64,000 nt of DNA, taken from positions 1,364,001 through 1,428,000 of the forward strand of contig NZ_CP132957.1 of NCBI RefSeq assembly GCF_030863805.1. The letters are read 5' to 3'. Source of the DNA: Kineothrix sp. MB12-C1. GTDB lineage: Bacteria; Bacillota; Clostridia; Lachnospirales; Lachnospiraceae. Position numbers and translations under genes: made by a program. Under the pieces are notes generated by a model. That model saw only the letters and a program-made list of their open reading frames with translations. It did not search any database and was not told where the DNA came from. Numbering within the stretch: position 1 is the stretch's first letter; every line of letters begins with the position of its first letter. Below are positions 9,338-18,596 of this stretch, piece after piece.

Positions 9338-9856
9338 TTATTGTTTTGCATCGAAATCGCTTCTGTCCACCCCAATTACACTTCCAGAGCTGTATGCACC
9401 CTTATTGTAATTGGCTGTTGCAGGAGCTGCCTTCACTGCCTGGAGCATATTTATTTCAAACTCGACCATCTCAAGCGCGCTGGATAAAAGCTCTCTGTTC
9501 TGGGAATTCACCCTACGTACCTGACCGACTACTTCCGTCAGTCTGTCATATACTACCGCCAGCTTCTGCTGCTCTACCGGTCTTGGCTCAAGCATCTGAA
9601 TAATGTTAGCAAGCTTCAAATCTTCAACATCCCTGTTTACTACGTTGGCAATATCACGAACCGCTTCTTGCCTGCTGCGGTCCAAATGATTGATTATACT
9701 TACAACGATTTGTTCTTCATCCGTGATTTTTGATAGCTCTTTCAAATCACCGGCAATAATTACCGGTGTCTTTTGTGTGGAAAGTCCCAGCAAGTTCTCA
9801 TACTCATCGCATAATTTCCCTAATACATCTATTAGGTTCTCCATCAAACTTGCCAC
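9338..9856 (-). CDS. flgN: FlgN family flagellar chaperone
   Basis: A 172-residue helical protein without signal or membrane segment, matching FlgN in size and in the pattern LIDVLGKLCDEYENLLGLSTQKTP and SALEMVEFEINMLQAVKA near the C-terminus. FlgN binds the C-terminal coiled coils of FlgK and FlgL and pilots them to the export apparatus, and here it sits between flgM and flgK. The start is GTG at 9856, with GAGGT six bases upstream, overlapping the tail of the flgM region closely. An internal ATG four codons later is the alternative start. Confidence 0.85.
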   Translation of the reverse strand: MASLMENLIDVLGKLCDEYENLLGLSTQKTPVIIAGDLKELSKITDEEQIVVSIINHLDRSRQEAVRDIANVVNRDVEDLKLANIIQMLEPRPVEQQKLAVVYDRLTEVVGQVRRVNSQNRELLSSALEMVEFEINMLQAVKAAPATANYNKGAYSSGSVIGVDRSDFDAKQ

Positions 9857-9860
9857 GGGA

Positions 9861-10136
9861 CTACCTCATTTCTTCGTATTTCTGTAATAGCTTATCAGCA
9901 AATTTCTCCGTGCTCACCTCGTAAGTACCCGTCTGAATACTCTTTTTGAGAGGAGCGGTTATTTCTTCTCTGACATCCGCACTGTTTGCTATCGCCTGCT
10001 TCGCAAGCTGGTACTCTCTTCCCATACTGGAAATCTGAAGCTGATCCGACGCACTTTGGCTGACCGCTTTCTGGCTTTTGTCAATTTTTGTTTTTTTATA
10101 GATCTGCTGAACCTGTGAATAAGCTTCTATACGCAT
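9861..10136 (-). CDS. flgM: Anti-sigma-28 factor FlgM
   Basis: A 91-residue FlgM. The N-terminal part is polar and disordered; the C-terminal half (residues about 45-90, VREEITAPLKKSIQTGTYEV and KFADKLLQKY) is the helical sigma-binding segment of the family. FlgM holds SigD inactive until the hook is complete and FlgM is exported. Good ribosome site AAGGAGG before ATG. It is the first gene after a near-consensus sigma-28 promoter, so SigD would drive its own inhibitor. Confidence 0.92.
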   Translation of the reverse strand: MRIEAYSQVQQIYKKTKIDKSQKAVSQSASDQLQISSMGREYQLAKQAIANSADVREEITAPLKKSIQTGTYEVSTEKFADKLLQKYEEMR

Positions 10137-10193
10137 CTTTCACTCCTCCTTTCTGAAACTTTGCATAAAACTCTTACTGATATCTTATTATAA

Positions 10194-10220
10194 ATATCGG
10201 TTTTTTTTCGAATAACTTTA
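10194..10220 (-). promoter_or_regulatory. Putative sigma-28 (SigD/FliA) promoter of the flgM operon
   Basis: On the minus strand TAAA (10220-10217), a 15-base spacer and ACCGATAT (10201-10194) match the SigD consensus TAAA-N15-GCCGATAT at 11 of 12 positions. It lies about 58 bases before the flgM start. This is the best promoter match in the flagellar block. Confidence 0.8.
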
Positions 10221-10243
10221 TAGGAAAAGTTTTTATTTTTGTT

Positions 10244-10822
10244 TTATTGTATTAGCGGCTGGCACTGTATGCCTTCCAACGCGTACTCCATAGCAGGGAT
10301 GAGCCATTCGGTCTTCGCTATCATAGATTTTGTTTTTTGCATGGCGTTATCTTGGCCAAAAGGTACAAAATAAATTTCTTTCGCATTCATCAATACACCG
10401 ATATTGGTAAGATTCAATCCGAGTGCATCATTGGTAGATACCGAAATAACGAGAGGCTTATTATTCCTCATATGCGCTTTTGCAGCCATTAATACCGGTG
10501 TATCGGTAATACCTGCGCTTAACTTCGCAAGCGTATTCCCGGTGCAAGGGGCAATAACGAGAATATCCAACATATTTCCGGGACCTATCGGCTCCGCATC
10601 CTCAATGGTAAGAATCAGTTCATTCCCTGTGATTGCCTTTACTTTCTCCTTAAAATCAGCCGCTCTACCGAAGCGGGTATCCATAGAGCTGGCATGGAAG
10701 GAGAGAATCGGTACAATATTCACATCCTCACTTTTTAACTTTTCCAGCTCCTTTAGTATATTATCGAACGTACAAAAAGAACCCGTAATAGCGAATCCTA
10801 TATTTTTTCCCTTAAGCTTCAT
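10244..10822 (-). CDS. dpaB: Dipicolinate synthase subunit B (SpoVFB)
   Basis: A 192-residue flavoprotein-fold subunit. The N-terminus KGKNIGFAITGSFCTFDNIL resembles the FMN/phosphate-binding start of the family, and DILVIAPCTGNTLAKLSAGI and the NNKPLVISVSTNDALG stretch are typical of SpoVFB. With DpaA it makes dipicolinic acid from a tetrahydrodipicolinate-type precursor in the mother cell; the acid loads the spore core with calcium. It follows dpaA by 76 bases. Its presence implies an endospore former. Confidence 0.93.
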   Translation of the reverse strand: MKLKGKNIGFAITGSFCTFDNILKELEKLKSEDVNIVPILSFHASSMDTRFGRAADFKEKVKAITGNELILTIEDAEPIGPGNMLDILVIAPCTGNTLAKLSAGITDTPVLMAAKAHMRNNKPLVISVSTNDALGLNLTNIGVLMNAKEIYFVPFGQDNAMQKTKSMIAKTEWLIPAMEYALEGIQCQPLIQ

Positions 10823-10898
10823 CTTTTACACCTTTCCCTTTCCCCATCTTTCTATTCATACACGTAACCATTCAGTCCCCTCACAGTTACCCATACTT

Positions 10899-11780
10899 TT
10901 ACAAACGCTTCTCCTTCTCACATATAGGCAGCATTGCCCGGAGCAAAATATCAGCACTCGTCTTCGGAGAATACCTCCCCGGAATTCCAAGGGAGAGTAC
11001 CGCTTTTATCCCGAGCCGTTCACACGTTTCAAAGTCAGTTCCGCCAGGTGCGGATGCGATATCCACAATGACTGCATCTTTTTCAAGTCTGTCTAGCAAC
11101 TCCCCCTTTAGCACCATCGCCGGTATCGTATTAAAGATAAATGTCATACTTCCTATCCGCTCCGTTAACTGCTCTAAAAGCACTCCATGAAACCCCTGGC
11201 TTTCTGCTTCTGCCCTCGCCTCTTCCCTTCGCACAGCAACGGTGGTAGGTATCTGCCAGCCCTTCAGCAGATTAGCAATTGCTTTCCCGCACTTTCCGTA
11301 TCCGAGGATCAGGCAATTGCCTGTATGAAGGTTGTTAACACTAAGGGTAATCGCTTCTGCCAAAGCCCCTTCCGCCGTAGCAAGTGAATTCTCTTCCTCC
11401 ACCTGCTCCATCTTCATAAAATCATGGCAAATTACCCTCTTCTCTTTTATCTTATTTATCAGAGTCTCAGGTATCTTCCCTGCAAACAGTTGCTGCCCTT
11501 TTTGCATATATTCACCGAACACATCTATCGTAACCATCTTTCCTCTTTCACTCCACACATGCACACCATCTCTGGAAAAAGGAATGGGCCCCACGATAAT
11601 ATCTGCTTTCGCAAATGCTTCTTCCAAAAAAGCTATCTCGGAATCGGAAATCTCCTTGCCATGGTCACAACTATGAAGCGGATAGGTAATTACCTCGGTA
11701 AAATATTCCGTCAGCCCCTCGGCCAAAAAGGTAAGCCTTCTATCTCCCCCAAAAACCAGAACTGTACCATTTGCTTCCAT
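10899..11780 (-). CDS. dpaA: Dipicolinate synthase subunit A (SpoVFA)
   Basis: A 293-residue protein with an N-terminal SpoVFA domain (GDRRLTFLAEGLTEYF, residues 12-27) and a C-terminal Rossmann domain containing the NAD(P)-binding motif LILGYGKCGKAIA (about 158-170). Later motifs FNTIPAMVL and VDIASAPGGTDF are also characteristic. It forms the dehydrogenase part of dipicolinate synthase. AAGGAGGAG precedes ATG. A palindromic mobile element separates it from asnB, which is transcribed toward it. Confidence 0.94.
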   Translation of the reverse strand: MEANGTVLVFGGDRRLTFLAEGLTEYFTEVITYPLHSCDHGKEISDSEIAFLEEAFAKADIIVGPIPFSRDGVHVWSERGKMVTIDVFGEYMQKGQQLFAGKIPETLINKIKEKRVICHDFMKMEQVEEENSLATAEGALAEAITLSVNNLHTGNCLILGYGKCGKAIANLLKGWQIPTTVAVRREEARAEAESQGFHGVLLEQLTERIGSMTFIFNTIPAMVLKGELLDRLEKDAVIVDIASAPGGTDFETCERLGIKAVLSLGIPGRYSPKTSADILLRAMLPICEKEKRL

Positions 11781-11813
11781 ATTTCTCCTCCTTCTATCTT
11801 ACCAGCTCTATTT

Positions 11814-12089
11814 AGATAATTGCGAAACTCATCAACTGTTACAATTTCATACACAATTCGCTACATTAAAGACAGAAAGAATTGTGTGAAAGATTTTTCA
11901 GGCGATTCTATGCTACGTAGCTGAGACATAGAAAGCCTTGAAGCCTCTGCTGAAAAGGCTGACTGTTTTGGCTCAGTGCAGTGTATAGCATAACCAGAGC
12001 ATGGAAAACTTTCATACAATCTTTCTTTGCAAACTGCACTTATTGTGTGTGAAATTTTCACAACTTAATCGTTTCGCAATTACCTATAT
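11814..12089. repeat. Palindromic MITE-like element, copy 1, with 11-bp flanking direct repeat
   Basis: The whole segment folds back on itself. Its ends AGATAATTGCGAAAC and GTTTCGCAATTAC are inverted repeats, and pairing continues inward for about 44 bases (CACACAA against TTGTGTG) and again through GAAAGATTTTTC / GGAAAACTTTC. The 11-base sequence CAGCTCTATTT stands on both sides (11803-11813 and 12090-12100). Removing the element and one copy gives a continuous asnB end with a new stop before the dpaA ribosome site, which supports insertion with target duplication. A related copy lies near 47.5 kb. No credible gene is inside. Confidence 0.85.
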
Positions 12090-13934
12090 CAGCTCTATTT
12101 GATATTTCTTAATCCAATAGTTCACTTGATATAGATAAGCCAGCATCTGCGGACCCGCCATTAACTGGCCATACCAAGGTTTCCCATAATCCGAAGGAGC
12201 TGACAAGAACTTCTCCAATTTGTTTTTATCGATGAATTCGAGTACCGGAGAAGAGCTATCCTCTGTTATCTCCTGCATCTTAAGAATAAGAAGCTGTTCG
12301 TACTCCCTATCATAGGTTTTCGGATATGGTGATTTACGCCTATATAATATTTCCTCCGGCAAATATTCTTTTGCACTCTCTCGCAATAATCCTTTTACCA
12401 CACCGTCAGGGCACTTCATATCCCAGGGAACATTCCATACATATTCCAGAATCCTATGGTCTGCAAACGGCACCCTCGCCTCAAGTCCGGTATACATACT
12501 AGCCCGGTCCATTCGGTCCAGAAGAGTCTGCATGAACCATTTTTGATTCAGATATGCAATTTCCCGTCGTCTCGCCTCCTCTTTCGTATCCTCTGCAAGC
12601 CTGGGTGTTTCCGCTATGGATTTCTCATAAGCCGCAAGTACATATTCATCCATATCCAAATATTCAATAAATTCATCTCTAAGCAGAATCTTCCTCGCCT
12701 CCAGATTCATGGTCCACGGGAATGTATGCGCCCGGAAACATTCTTCCTTATGGAACCACGGGTAACCTCCGAAGATTTCATCCGCACATTCGCCCGTTAA
12801 GGCGACCTTATTATATTGACTCACCTTGGCGCAGAAATAATGCAAAGAAGAATCCACATCCGCCATAGCCGGCAGATCTCTGGCATCCACCGATTGTTTC
12901 AGCAACTCTACCTGGTCCGGCGTTGTGCATTCCAGATACCTGTGATCGGACGCCAAATATGCGGCCATTTTCTCCGCATAAGGTCTGTCTTGAGATGGTT
13001 GAAATGCAGAAGCCTTGAAATATTCATCATTCCTTACAAAGTCAAAAGAAAAGGTATTCAGACGCTCCCCTTTCTCCTGAAGCTTTTTCGCGCACACTGC
13101 CGATACCAGACTACTATCCAACCCTCCGGATAAAAAGGTACAAATAGGAACGTCGGACACCATCTGGCGTTCGATGGCATCGACCACTAACTCCTTCGTC
13201 TTCTCCACCGTCTTTTCATAACTATCTTCATGAGGTAAGCTAACGAGAGACCAATAAGACCGTTCCTTCACCTCTCCTTTTCCAAAGCATAAGTAATGGC
13301 CTGGCAATACTTCATCAATTCCCATGAATACACCACTGCCGTATGTTTTTGCCGGTCCAATAGAGAATACTTCATTTAGCCCCTTTTTATCCAACACGGG
13401 CTTTACTCCGGGATAAGAAAGTATTCCTTTTATCTCCGAAGAGAAAATTATCCGACTTCCTTCTTTCTTATAAAAGAGCGGCTTCACTCCGCTTCTATCT
13501 CGATATAAGTACAGTTGTTCCCTTACCGGTTCCCATATGGCAAAAGCAAAAATGCCGTTTAACCGGCTTACGAACTCAGAACCGTATTCCAGATATGCCA
13601 TAAGAACTATCTCCGCATCGCTCTTCGTGCGAAAGGTTCTTCCTCTTGCACTAAGCTCATCCTGCAGTTCTTTCATATTATAAAGCTCTCCATTATAAAC
13701 AATCGTCCATGTATGCCCTTCCGCCGCATAGCTTATGGGCTGCTTTCCCGTTTCCAAGTCGATAATAGAAAGTCTCACGTGACCCATACCGATATGGTTG
13801 TCGAGAAAAATACCCTCTTCATCCGGTCCGCGATGCTTTTGTACCGCATTCATCTTCATTAGAATCTCCGTGTAATATACCGGATACTCCTTGTAGTTTA
13901 TTTCCGAATCAAAAAAACCTCCAATACCACACAT
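12084..13934 (-). CDS. asnB: Asparagine synthetase (glutamine-hydrolysing)
   Basis: Class II glutamine amidotransferase domain at the N-terminus (MCGIGGFF with catalytic Cys2; RGPDEEG; SYAAEGHTWTIVYNGELYN; SDAEIVLMAYLEYG) followed by the synthetase domain with the PP-loop FLSGGLDSSLV (about residues 260-270) and GECADEIFGGYPWF. It amidates aspartate with ATP and glutamine. The ATG at 13934 is chosen because it places Cys2 at the N-terminus after processing and has GGGAGAA upstream; a start five codons earlier would bury the nucleophile. The last codons lie inside the duplication made by the neighbouring mobile element, so the present C-terminus differs slightly from the ancestral one. Confidence 0.95.
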   Translation of the reverse strand: MCGIGGFFDSEINYKEYPVYYTEILMKMNAVQKHRGPDEEGIFLDNHIGMGHVRLSIIDLETGKQPISYAAEGHTWTIVYNGELYNMKELQDELSARGRTFRTKSDAEIVLMAYLEYGSEFVSRLNGIFAFAIWEPVREQLYLYRDRSGVKPLFYKKEGSRIIFSSEIKGILSYPGVKPVLDKKGLNEVFSIGPAKTYGSGVFMGIDEVLPGHYLCFGKGEVKERSYWSLVSLPHEDSYEKTVEKTKELVVDAIERQMVSDVPICTFLSGGLDSSLVSAVCAKKLQEKGERLNTFSFDFVRNDEYFKASAFQPSQDRPYAEKMAAYLASDHRYLECTTPDQVELLKQSVDARDLPAMADVDSSLHYFCAKVSQYNKVALTGECADEIFGGYPWFHKEECFRAHTFPWTMNLEARKILLRDEFIEYLDMDEYVLAAYEKSIAETPRLAEDTKEEARRREIAYLNQKWFMQTLLDRMDRASMYTGLEARVPFADHRILEYVWNVPWDMKCPDGVVKGLLRESAKEYLPEEILYRRKSPYPKTYDREYEQLLILKMQEITEDSSSPVLEFIDKNKLEKFLSAPSDYGKPWYGQLMAGPQMLAYLYQVNYWIKKYQIELI

Positions 13935-14056
13935 GCTAATTTCTCCCAATTAGAAAACGACACCATTCTTCCTTATTATATGTTCAAATCCAGAGACGGT
14001 CACAATCCATCTCTTTGAAACCTCAGCACAAACCTAACGTCTGCAATGTAATCAAT

Positions 14057-14099
14057 GTAAATACGTAACTGTGAGGTAACCTGACTATTACGTAAATAC
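14057..14099. repeat. Imperfect palindrome between chemoreceptor and asnB
   Basis: GTAAATACGTAACTG and its partial inverse TATTACGTAAATAC flank a GGTAACC centre. About 17 of 22 positions pair. No gene is visible between asnB and the chemoreceptor terminator; function unknown. Confidence 0.4.
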
Positions 14100-14102
14100 A
14101 AT

Positions 14103-14135
14103 GCGGGGAAGAAATCTGTTGGATTCCTTCCCCGC
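14103..14135 (-). terminator. Intrinsic terminator of the chemoreceptor operon
   Basis: A 14-base-pair stem (GCGGGGAAGGAATC with GATTTCTTCCCCGC) with a five-base loop, 28 bases after the chemoreceptor stop on the minus strand and followed by ATTGTATTT. The long GC-rich stem makes it convincing even though the T-run is imperfect. Confidence 0.7.
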
Positions 14136-14162
14136 TTCTCACTCTTCTTATTCCATTTTTCT

Positions 14163-16088
14163 CTATTTCGTCTGGAACGTATTGATCAAACTGTCCAATT
14201 CCTCTGACATTTCGCTCAATTTAGCTATATTTCCCGTAATTTCATTCACTGTCATGGACTGCTCTTCCGCGGCCGAAGAAATATTCTCCATAGCAGATAC
14301 ATTTTCTTCCGCTGTCTCCGTCACACTTTTCAACATTCCTAGAATATGATCCTTCTTCTTGTTCGTCTCCTGATTATGTCCGACGATTCCGTGGATATCG
14401 GAAAGAAGATTCTTTAATTCTCCAGCCATTTCATTGAAAACATCTTCTGTAGAAGCCACTGACTTATTAATATTCGCCACACCGTCCCGGTTCTTGCCAA
14501 CGAAGTGCACTGCATCTTCTGATTGTCTCAGCATCTCCTCCACTTTCTCCCTGATGCCTTCCGTTGCTCTTGCAGTTTCGGTCGCCAAACTGCGGACCTC
14601 ACCGGCAACTACCGCAAAGCCTCTTCCTGCCTCTCCGGCTCTCGCTGCCTCAATATTGGCATTCAAGGCCAGTAGATTCGTCTGTTCTGCAACACCGGCG
14701 ATAATATCTACGATTTCCTTTATCTTCTCGGAATGTCCGTTAATTGCATTGATAATCTCTTCCATCTTCCTGGAATTATCGTCATTTTCATCGCTTGCCC
14801 TTTTCAGCTCCTTCACAGAATCAAGCCCTTGTTCTTTTAAGTTCATAGTCTTTTCTGCAGCCTGTGCTATCTTACTTCCGGCTTCAGCCGTCCGTTCGAT
14901 ATCTCCACCCAGCAAGCCAACTTCTTCCACACTCTTTACCGTATTCTGCGTCTGTTCCTCACCGAACTGCGCCATATGGGTAATGGAAGCCGTTACTTCT
15001 TCGGTCATACAAGAAACGTTATCCGCAGCCTCCTTCAACTCCCCTGAAAACTGGCTTAGTTGATTGCTGGAAGAAATCATCGACTTAATGATGAGATTCA
15101 GTTTATCCGTCAGGAGATTCACAGAATCCGCCAATACCTTCGTCTCATCCTTTGCCTTAATATTGATTTTTCCAACGGTCAAATCCCCTCTGGACACCTT
15201 TTCCAGAATCCCTGAAATCATATTAATCGGCCTTGTCAGCCTTCTCGTCATCAAAATACCTAATCCTAAAGATACTGCCAGAATAACAGCTAACGCTATC
15301 AGATTGTAGTTCAAAATAATCTGAGATCCCCGGAAAAGGTCATCATTGTAAATCACTGCCGCAACCGACCAATCCCAATGCGGAAAATATTGTGTATACA
15401 CCGTCTTCTTACCGGATATGCTGCTGACCTCTTCTCCTAATTCATAAGTTAAAATACCGCCGCCGCTCTTAGCAGTCTGTATCATTTCCTGAATGACCTG
15501 TCTACCATCTAATGTCTCTACGTCCAGAATATTACCATCTAAAAAAGGATGGAATATAACATCACCATCGGAATTAACAATGAAAAAGTATCCTCCTTCT
15601 CCCAGATTCAACATATGATCTTTTAAATGTGAGTTAGCCGTAGCCGCCGACACTGCGTCCACATTTTCTCCCGATGCCGAATCTTCTGTCGTTGCCCCGG
15701 ATACCGCATCCGCACCTTCTGCCGTTGCACCTGATTGTGCAGCCTCATTCTCCTGTGAAGATGCATTTTCTGTCGTTGCACTAGAAACTGCATCTGCGGA
15801 ATCTCCTTGCAACTCCCCGTGCAGCTGTCTTATAGCTCTCAAAGAAGCGGCCTGTGCCTCTTCCTGCGTCATCCATCCATTTCCCTCCAATGTACTTTGA
15901 TAATTCTTATTGATTTCAAACAGGCTGGATTCAATTACATTCTTTAAGATAATCTCATTGGAGCGAGTAATTTCCGCTTTCGCTATTATATAATTAACGG
16001 CAGACACGCTCGTCAATGCAATCAGAATAATAGCAATGATAAAAATACTGATCTTTTTATTTATGGTATCTAATTTAAAATATCTCAT
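14163..16088 (-). CDS. Methyl-accepting chemotaxis protein with Cache-type sensor carrying an insert of flavinylation-like repeats
   Basis: Transmembrane helix 1 (about residues 12-33), extracellular Cache-like sensor (about 35-255, with [19 protein letters not shown] and [11 protein letters not shown]), helix 2 (about 260-282), HAMP (about 283-335) and the cytoplasmic signalling hairpin with the conserved tip ([20 protein letters not shown]). The sensor has an insert at about residues 95-152 with three DAVSxAT units (DAVSSAT, DAVSGAT, DAVSAAT). These match the core of the ApbE flavin-transferase target motif Dxx(S/T)GAT, the middle one exactly. Start at ATG 16088 is preferred; a TTG at 16115 with AAAGGA upstream would add nine residues. 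It follows the GGDEF-EAL gene in one operon. Confidence 0.93.
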   Translation of the reverse strand: MRYFKLDTINKKISIFIIAIILIALTSVSAVNYIIAKAEITRSNEIILKNVIESSLFEINKNYQSTLEGNGWMTQEEAQAASLRAIRQLHGELQGDSADAVSSATTENASSQENEAAQSGATAEGADAVSGATTEDSASGENVDAVSAATANSHLKDHMLNLGEGGYFFIVNSDGDVIFHPFLDGNILDVETLDGRQVIQEMIQTAKSGGGILTYELGEEVSSISGKKTVYTQYFPHWDWSVAAVIYNDDLFRGSQIILNYNLIALAVILAVSLGLGILMTRRLTRPINMISGILEKVSRGDLTVGKINIKAKDETKVLADSVNLLTDKLNLIIKSMISSSNQLSQFSGELKEAADNVSCMTEEVTASITHMAQFGEEQTQNTVKSVEEVGLLGGDIERTAEAGSKIAQAAEKTMNLKEQGLDSVKELKRASDENDDNSRKMEEIINAINGHSEKIKEIVDIIAGVAEQTNLLALNANIEAARAGEAGRGFAVVAGEVRSLATETARATEGIREKVEEMLRQSEDAVHFVGKNRDGVANINKSVASTEDVFNEMAGELKNLLSDIHGIVGHNQETNKKKDHILGMLKSVTETAEENVSAMENISSAAEEQSMTVNEITGNIAKLSEMSEELDSLINTFQTK

Positions 16089-16118
16089 GGTCTTTTCTCT
16101 CTTCGTCTCTCTCAACTC

Positions 16119-18596
16119 TTATCCTTTAATAGGATTCTTTAAAAGCGCTACCTCTCCCCCTGTTATTGGCTTACTAAAATAATAGCCCTGTATACAATCA
16201 CATCCAAAAGCTGTCACTTTGTCGCTTTGATGTTTTTCTTCAATTCCCTCGACCGTCACTTTAAGACCAAGGCAATGCGCCATCCGTATGATATTTTCAA
16301 TGAACTCACCGCCTCTATCATCAAGGAAAATATCAACGAGCGATTTATCTAACTTTATCTTCTCCACCGGTATGTAGGTCAGATAATTGATGGACGAATA
16401 ACCGGTACCGAAATCATCCAGTGCCAATCCAACACCGATCGCCGAGAAATCCTCAAATAGCTGCATAGCATTTTCATTGTTATTGATAAAAATACTTTCT
16501 GTGATCTCAAGTTCAATTAAATGAGGAGAAATTTCATTTTTCTCCAAAAGACCCTTTAAATAATTGACATATCCTTTATCCCGTATTTGCTTACTCGAAA
16601 AGTTAATCGCCACCGGATATAACTCTAAGCCATTACTGCGCCATTCCACCATTTGCTCGATTACTTTCTTTGTTACTATACGTCCTATGTTTAAAATAAG
16701 CTCTGTCTCCTCCGCTATGGAGATAAACTCCATTGGAGAAATAAGGTGATTCTTCAGCCGTATCAAGGCCTCATAGCCATTAGTCCTACCTGTTCCCGCA
16801 TCGACCTGAGGCTGATACAGAATATAGAATCCATCATTGATACAAGCCTCGTTTAATATATTTTTTATGTCTTTTCTTTTTACTGCCTCATCCTTCATGT
16901 TGACATTATAATATACCCATTCATTTTTCCCGGATTTCTTAGCAGTACACAGCGCAAAATCCATATTGGAGACAATTTCACTGGCTTCCGTCTCATCCCC
17001 TTTAACTTCCGCAATTCCCATACTCATTTTTATATAATGTTTCTTATCCTCGAAAACAACAGGTAATTCAAGCACCTGCTTAATCCGATGCATGTACTGT
17101 TCGTTCTGCTCGTATTCAGCTCCATTCATAATGAGCAAAAATTCATCGCCGCCGAACCTGGAAACATAGAAGAGCTTATCATCTGTAATTTCCAACAATC
17201 TTCCGGCAATCTCACGCAGCACTTCATCACCGCAAATATGTCCGTAGGAATCATTGATTTCTTTGAAATCATCAATATCCATAATAATAACAGTACATTC
17301 TTTTTTTTCATGAATCAGAAGCTCTATTTTCTCCATTGCCGCGCGCCTATTAGGCAGATTAGTCAAATAATCGTGTTCTGCCTGATATAAAATATATTCA
17401 TTAGAACGCTGCAGATCCTTCATCAAGAGACGTCGTTTCAAACTATCAATAACAATAACTAAAGATACGCACAAGCAAAAGAGGGAAAATACAAATACAG
17501 GAATCAATACGACTTTGTACTTTTCAAATATAGTAGGTTCCTTATTAACAATGACCGTATCATCCGGTACAAGTGAAAGATCAATGTCATACTTTCTAAG
17601 AATATTATAATCGAAATAATACTGGCTTTCTCCTGTCAGATATACCGGCATATCTGCAATATCTACTCCCTTTAAAAGATCGAGCACCATAGCAGCCGCC
17701 ATATATCCTGACTTATCATATGATACCATCCTGCCGCCGATTAAACCATCTCCGACCCCCGAAACCGAAACCCGGTATACCGGGACTTTCGCACGTTCTG
17801 TAATATAGCGTACACTTTCAAATATCGTATAATAATTATTATCTATATCTTCGAATTGATCCATAAAAATAAGAATGGTATCATCTTCTATCCGGCCGAG
17901 TATTTGCCCGAATTCATCCAGCGTATATTCCGATGCATTAATTCCCACGAATTCATATTCAGGATAACTGGATTTTATATTATTAAACTGCTTCCAATCC
18001 CCCTTCCCAGTCAATGTATTATCATAAATTGCAGCGACCTTGGTTGCCTTAGGCTGAAACTTAATGGCAATGTCTATCGTGTCCTTCAAATAGAGCTCTT
18101 CTACTGCACCGGTAATGTAAGGATTCTCTCCTGCCGTTATCGCCAGTTCTTTATCATTAATACAGAAAAAAACCATAGAAATCCCTGCGAAAAGCTCCTC
18201 CTGATGAGCCATCGCGAACTTCAGCGCAGCATCATCCCCTAATAGGATGGCATCATACGCCTTACTATTTTTAATCTTATATTGAAGACTCTGATAGAAT
18301 AAATCTTCGTTTTCTTTCCTATCAAACCTCTTCATATCCATATATTCAATATCGAGTTGAATATTATTGCCTTTAAAGGCCTGACGAATCCCTTCCTTCT
18401 GTAAATCTACAGTATCGAAACTTTCGCTATAGGAGCTTATAAAAAGTACACGCTTTGCCGGAAAATAATCTTTCTCAACAAATACACTCCTTTCCCTGTA
18501 AAAAAACAGATAAAAAACCAATACCGATAAGATTAACACAAGTAAGCTAACCCCTATCGCTACTCTTCGTGCCGTTATCTTTTCTTCTTTTGTCAT
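16119..18596 (-). CDS. Membrane GGDEF-EAL protein with periplasmic-binding-like sensor
   Basis: Domain order: transmembrane helix (about 10-32), extracellular ABC-substrate-binding-like sensor (about 45-360, VLFISSYSESFDTVDLQKEG onward), second helix (about 362-388), GGDEF (about 405-560, with FGGDEFLL intact) and EAL (about 575-820). The EAL side keeps GYEALIRL, INFSSKQI, LEITES, DDFGTGYSS and KLDKSLV, so phosphodiesterase activity is expected; the cyclase motif is also intact. It should turn an extracellular ligand signal into changes of cyclic di-GMP. It is encoded just before the chemoreceptor (about 30 bases), suggesting joint control of swimming. Confidence 0.94.
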   Translation of the reverse strand: MTKEEKITARRVAIGVSLLVLILSVLVFYLFFYRERSVFVEKDYFPAKRVLFISSYSESFDTVDLQKEGIRQAFKGNNIQLDIEYMDMKRFDRKENEDLFYQSLQYKIKNSKAYDAILLGDDAALKFAMAHQEELFAGISMVFFCINDKELAITAGENPYITGAVEELYLKDTIDIAIKFQPKATKVAAIYDNTLTGKGDWKQFNNIKSSYPEYEFVGINASEYTLDEFGQILGRIEDDTILIFMDQFEDIDNNYYTIFESVRYITERAKVPVYRVSVSGVGDGLIGGRMVSYDKSGYMAAAMVLDLLKGVDIADMPVYLTGESQYYFDYNILRKYDIDLSLVPDDTVIVNKEPTIFEKYKVVLIPVFVFSLFCLCVSLVIVIDSLKRRLLMKDLQRSNEYILYQAEHDYLTNLPNRRAAMEKIELLIHEKKECTVIIMDIDDFKEINDSYGHICGDEVLREIAGRLLEITDDKLFYVSRFGGDEFLLIMNGAEYEQNEQYMHRIKQVLELPVVFEDKKHYIKMSMGIAEVKGDETEASEIVSNMDFALCTAKKSGKNEWVYYNVNMKDEAVKRKDIKNILNEACINDGFYILYQPQVDAGTGRTNGYEALIRLKNHLISPMEFISIAEETELILNIGRIVTKKVIEQMVEWRSNGLELYPVAINFSSKQIRDKGYVNYLKGLLEKNEISPHLIELEITESIFINNNENAMQLFEDFSAIGVGLALDDFGTGYSSINYLTYIPVEKIKLDKSLVDIFLDDRGGEFIENIIRMAHCLGLKVTVEGIEEKHQSDKVTAFGCDCIQGYYFSKPITGGEVALLKNPIKG

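Noticed and set aside
10404-11096. A 230-codon open frame on the plus strand
   Set aside because: It is antisense to dpaB and dpaA, both clearly recognised, and has no family features.
11861-12061. A 66-codon open frame on the minus strand
   Set aside because: It lies wholly inside the palindromic element, has no ribosome site, and follows from the repeat's base composition.
14434-15063. A 209-codon plus-strand frame rich in Ser and Ala
   Set aside because: It is antisense to the conserved signalling domain of the chemoreceptor; such domains often give long antisense frames.
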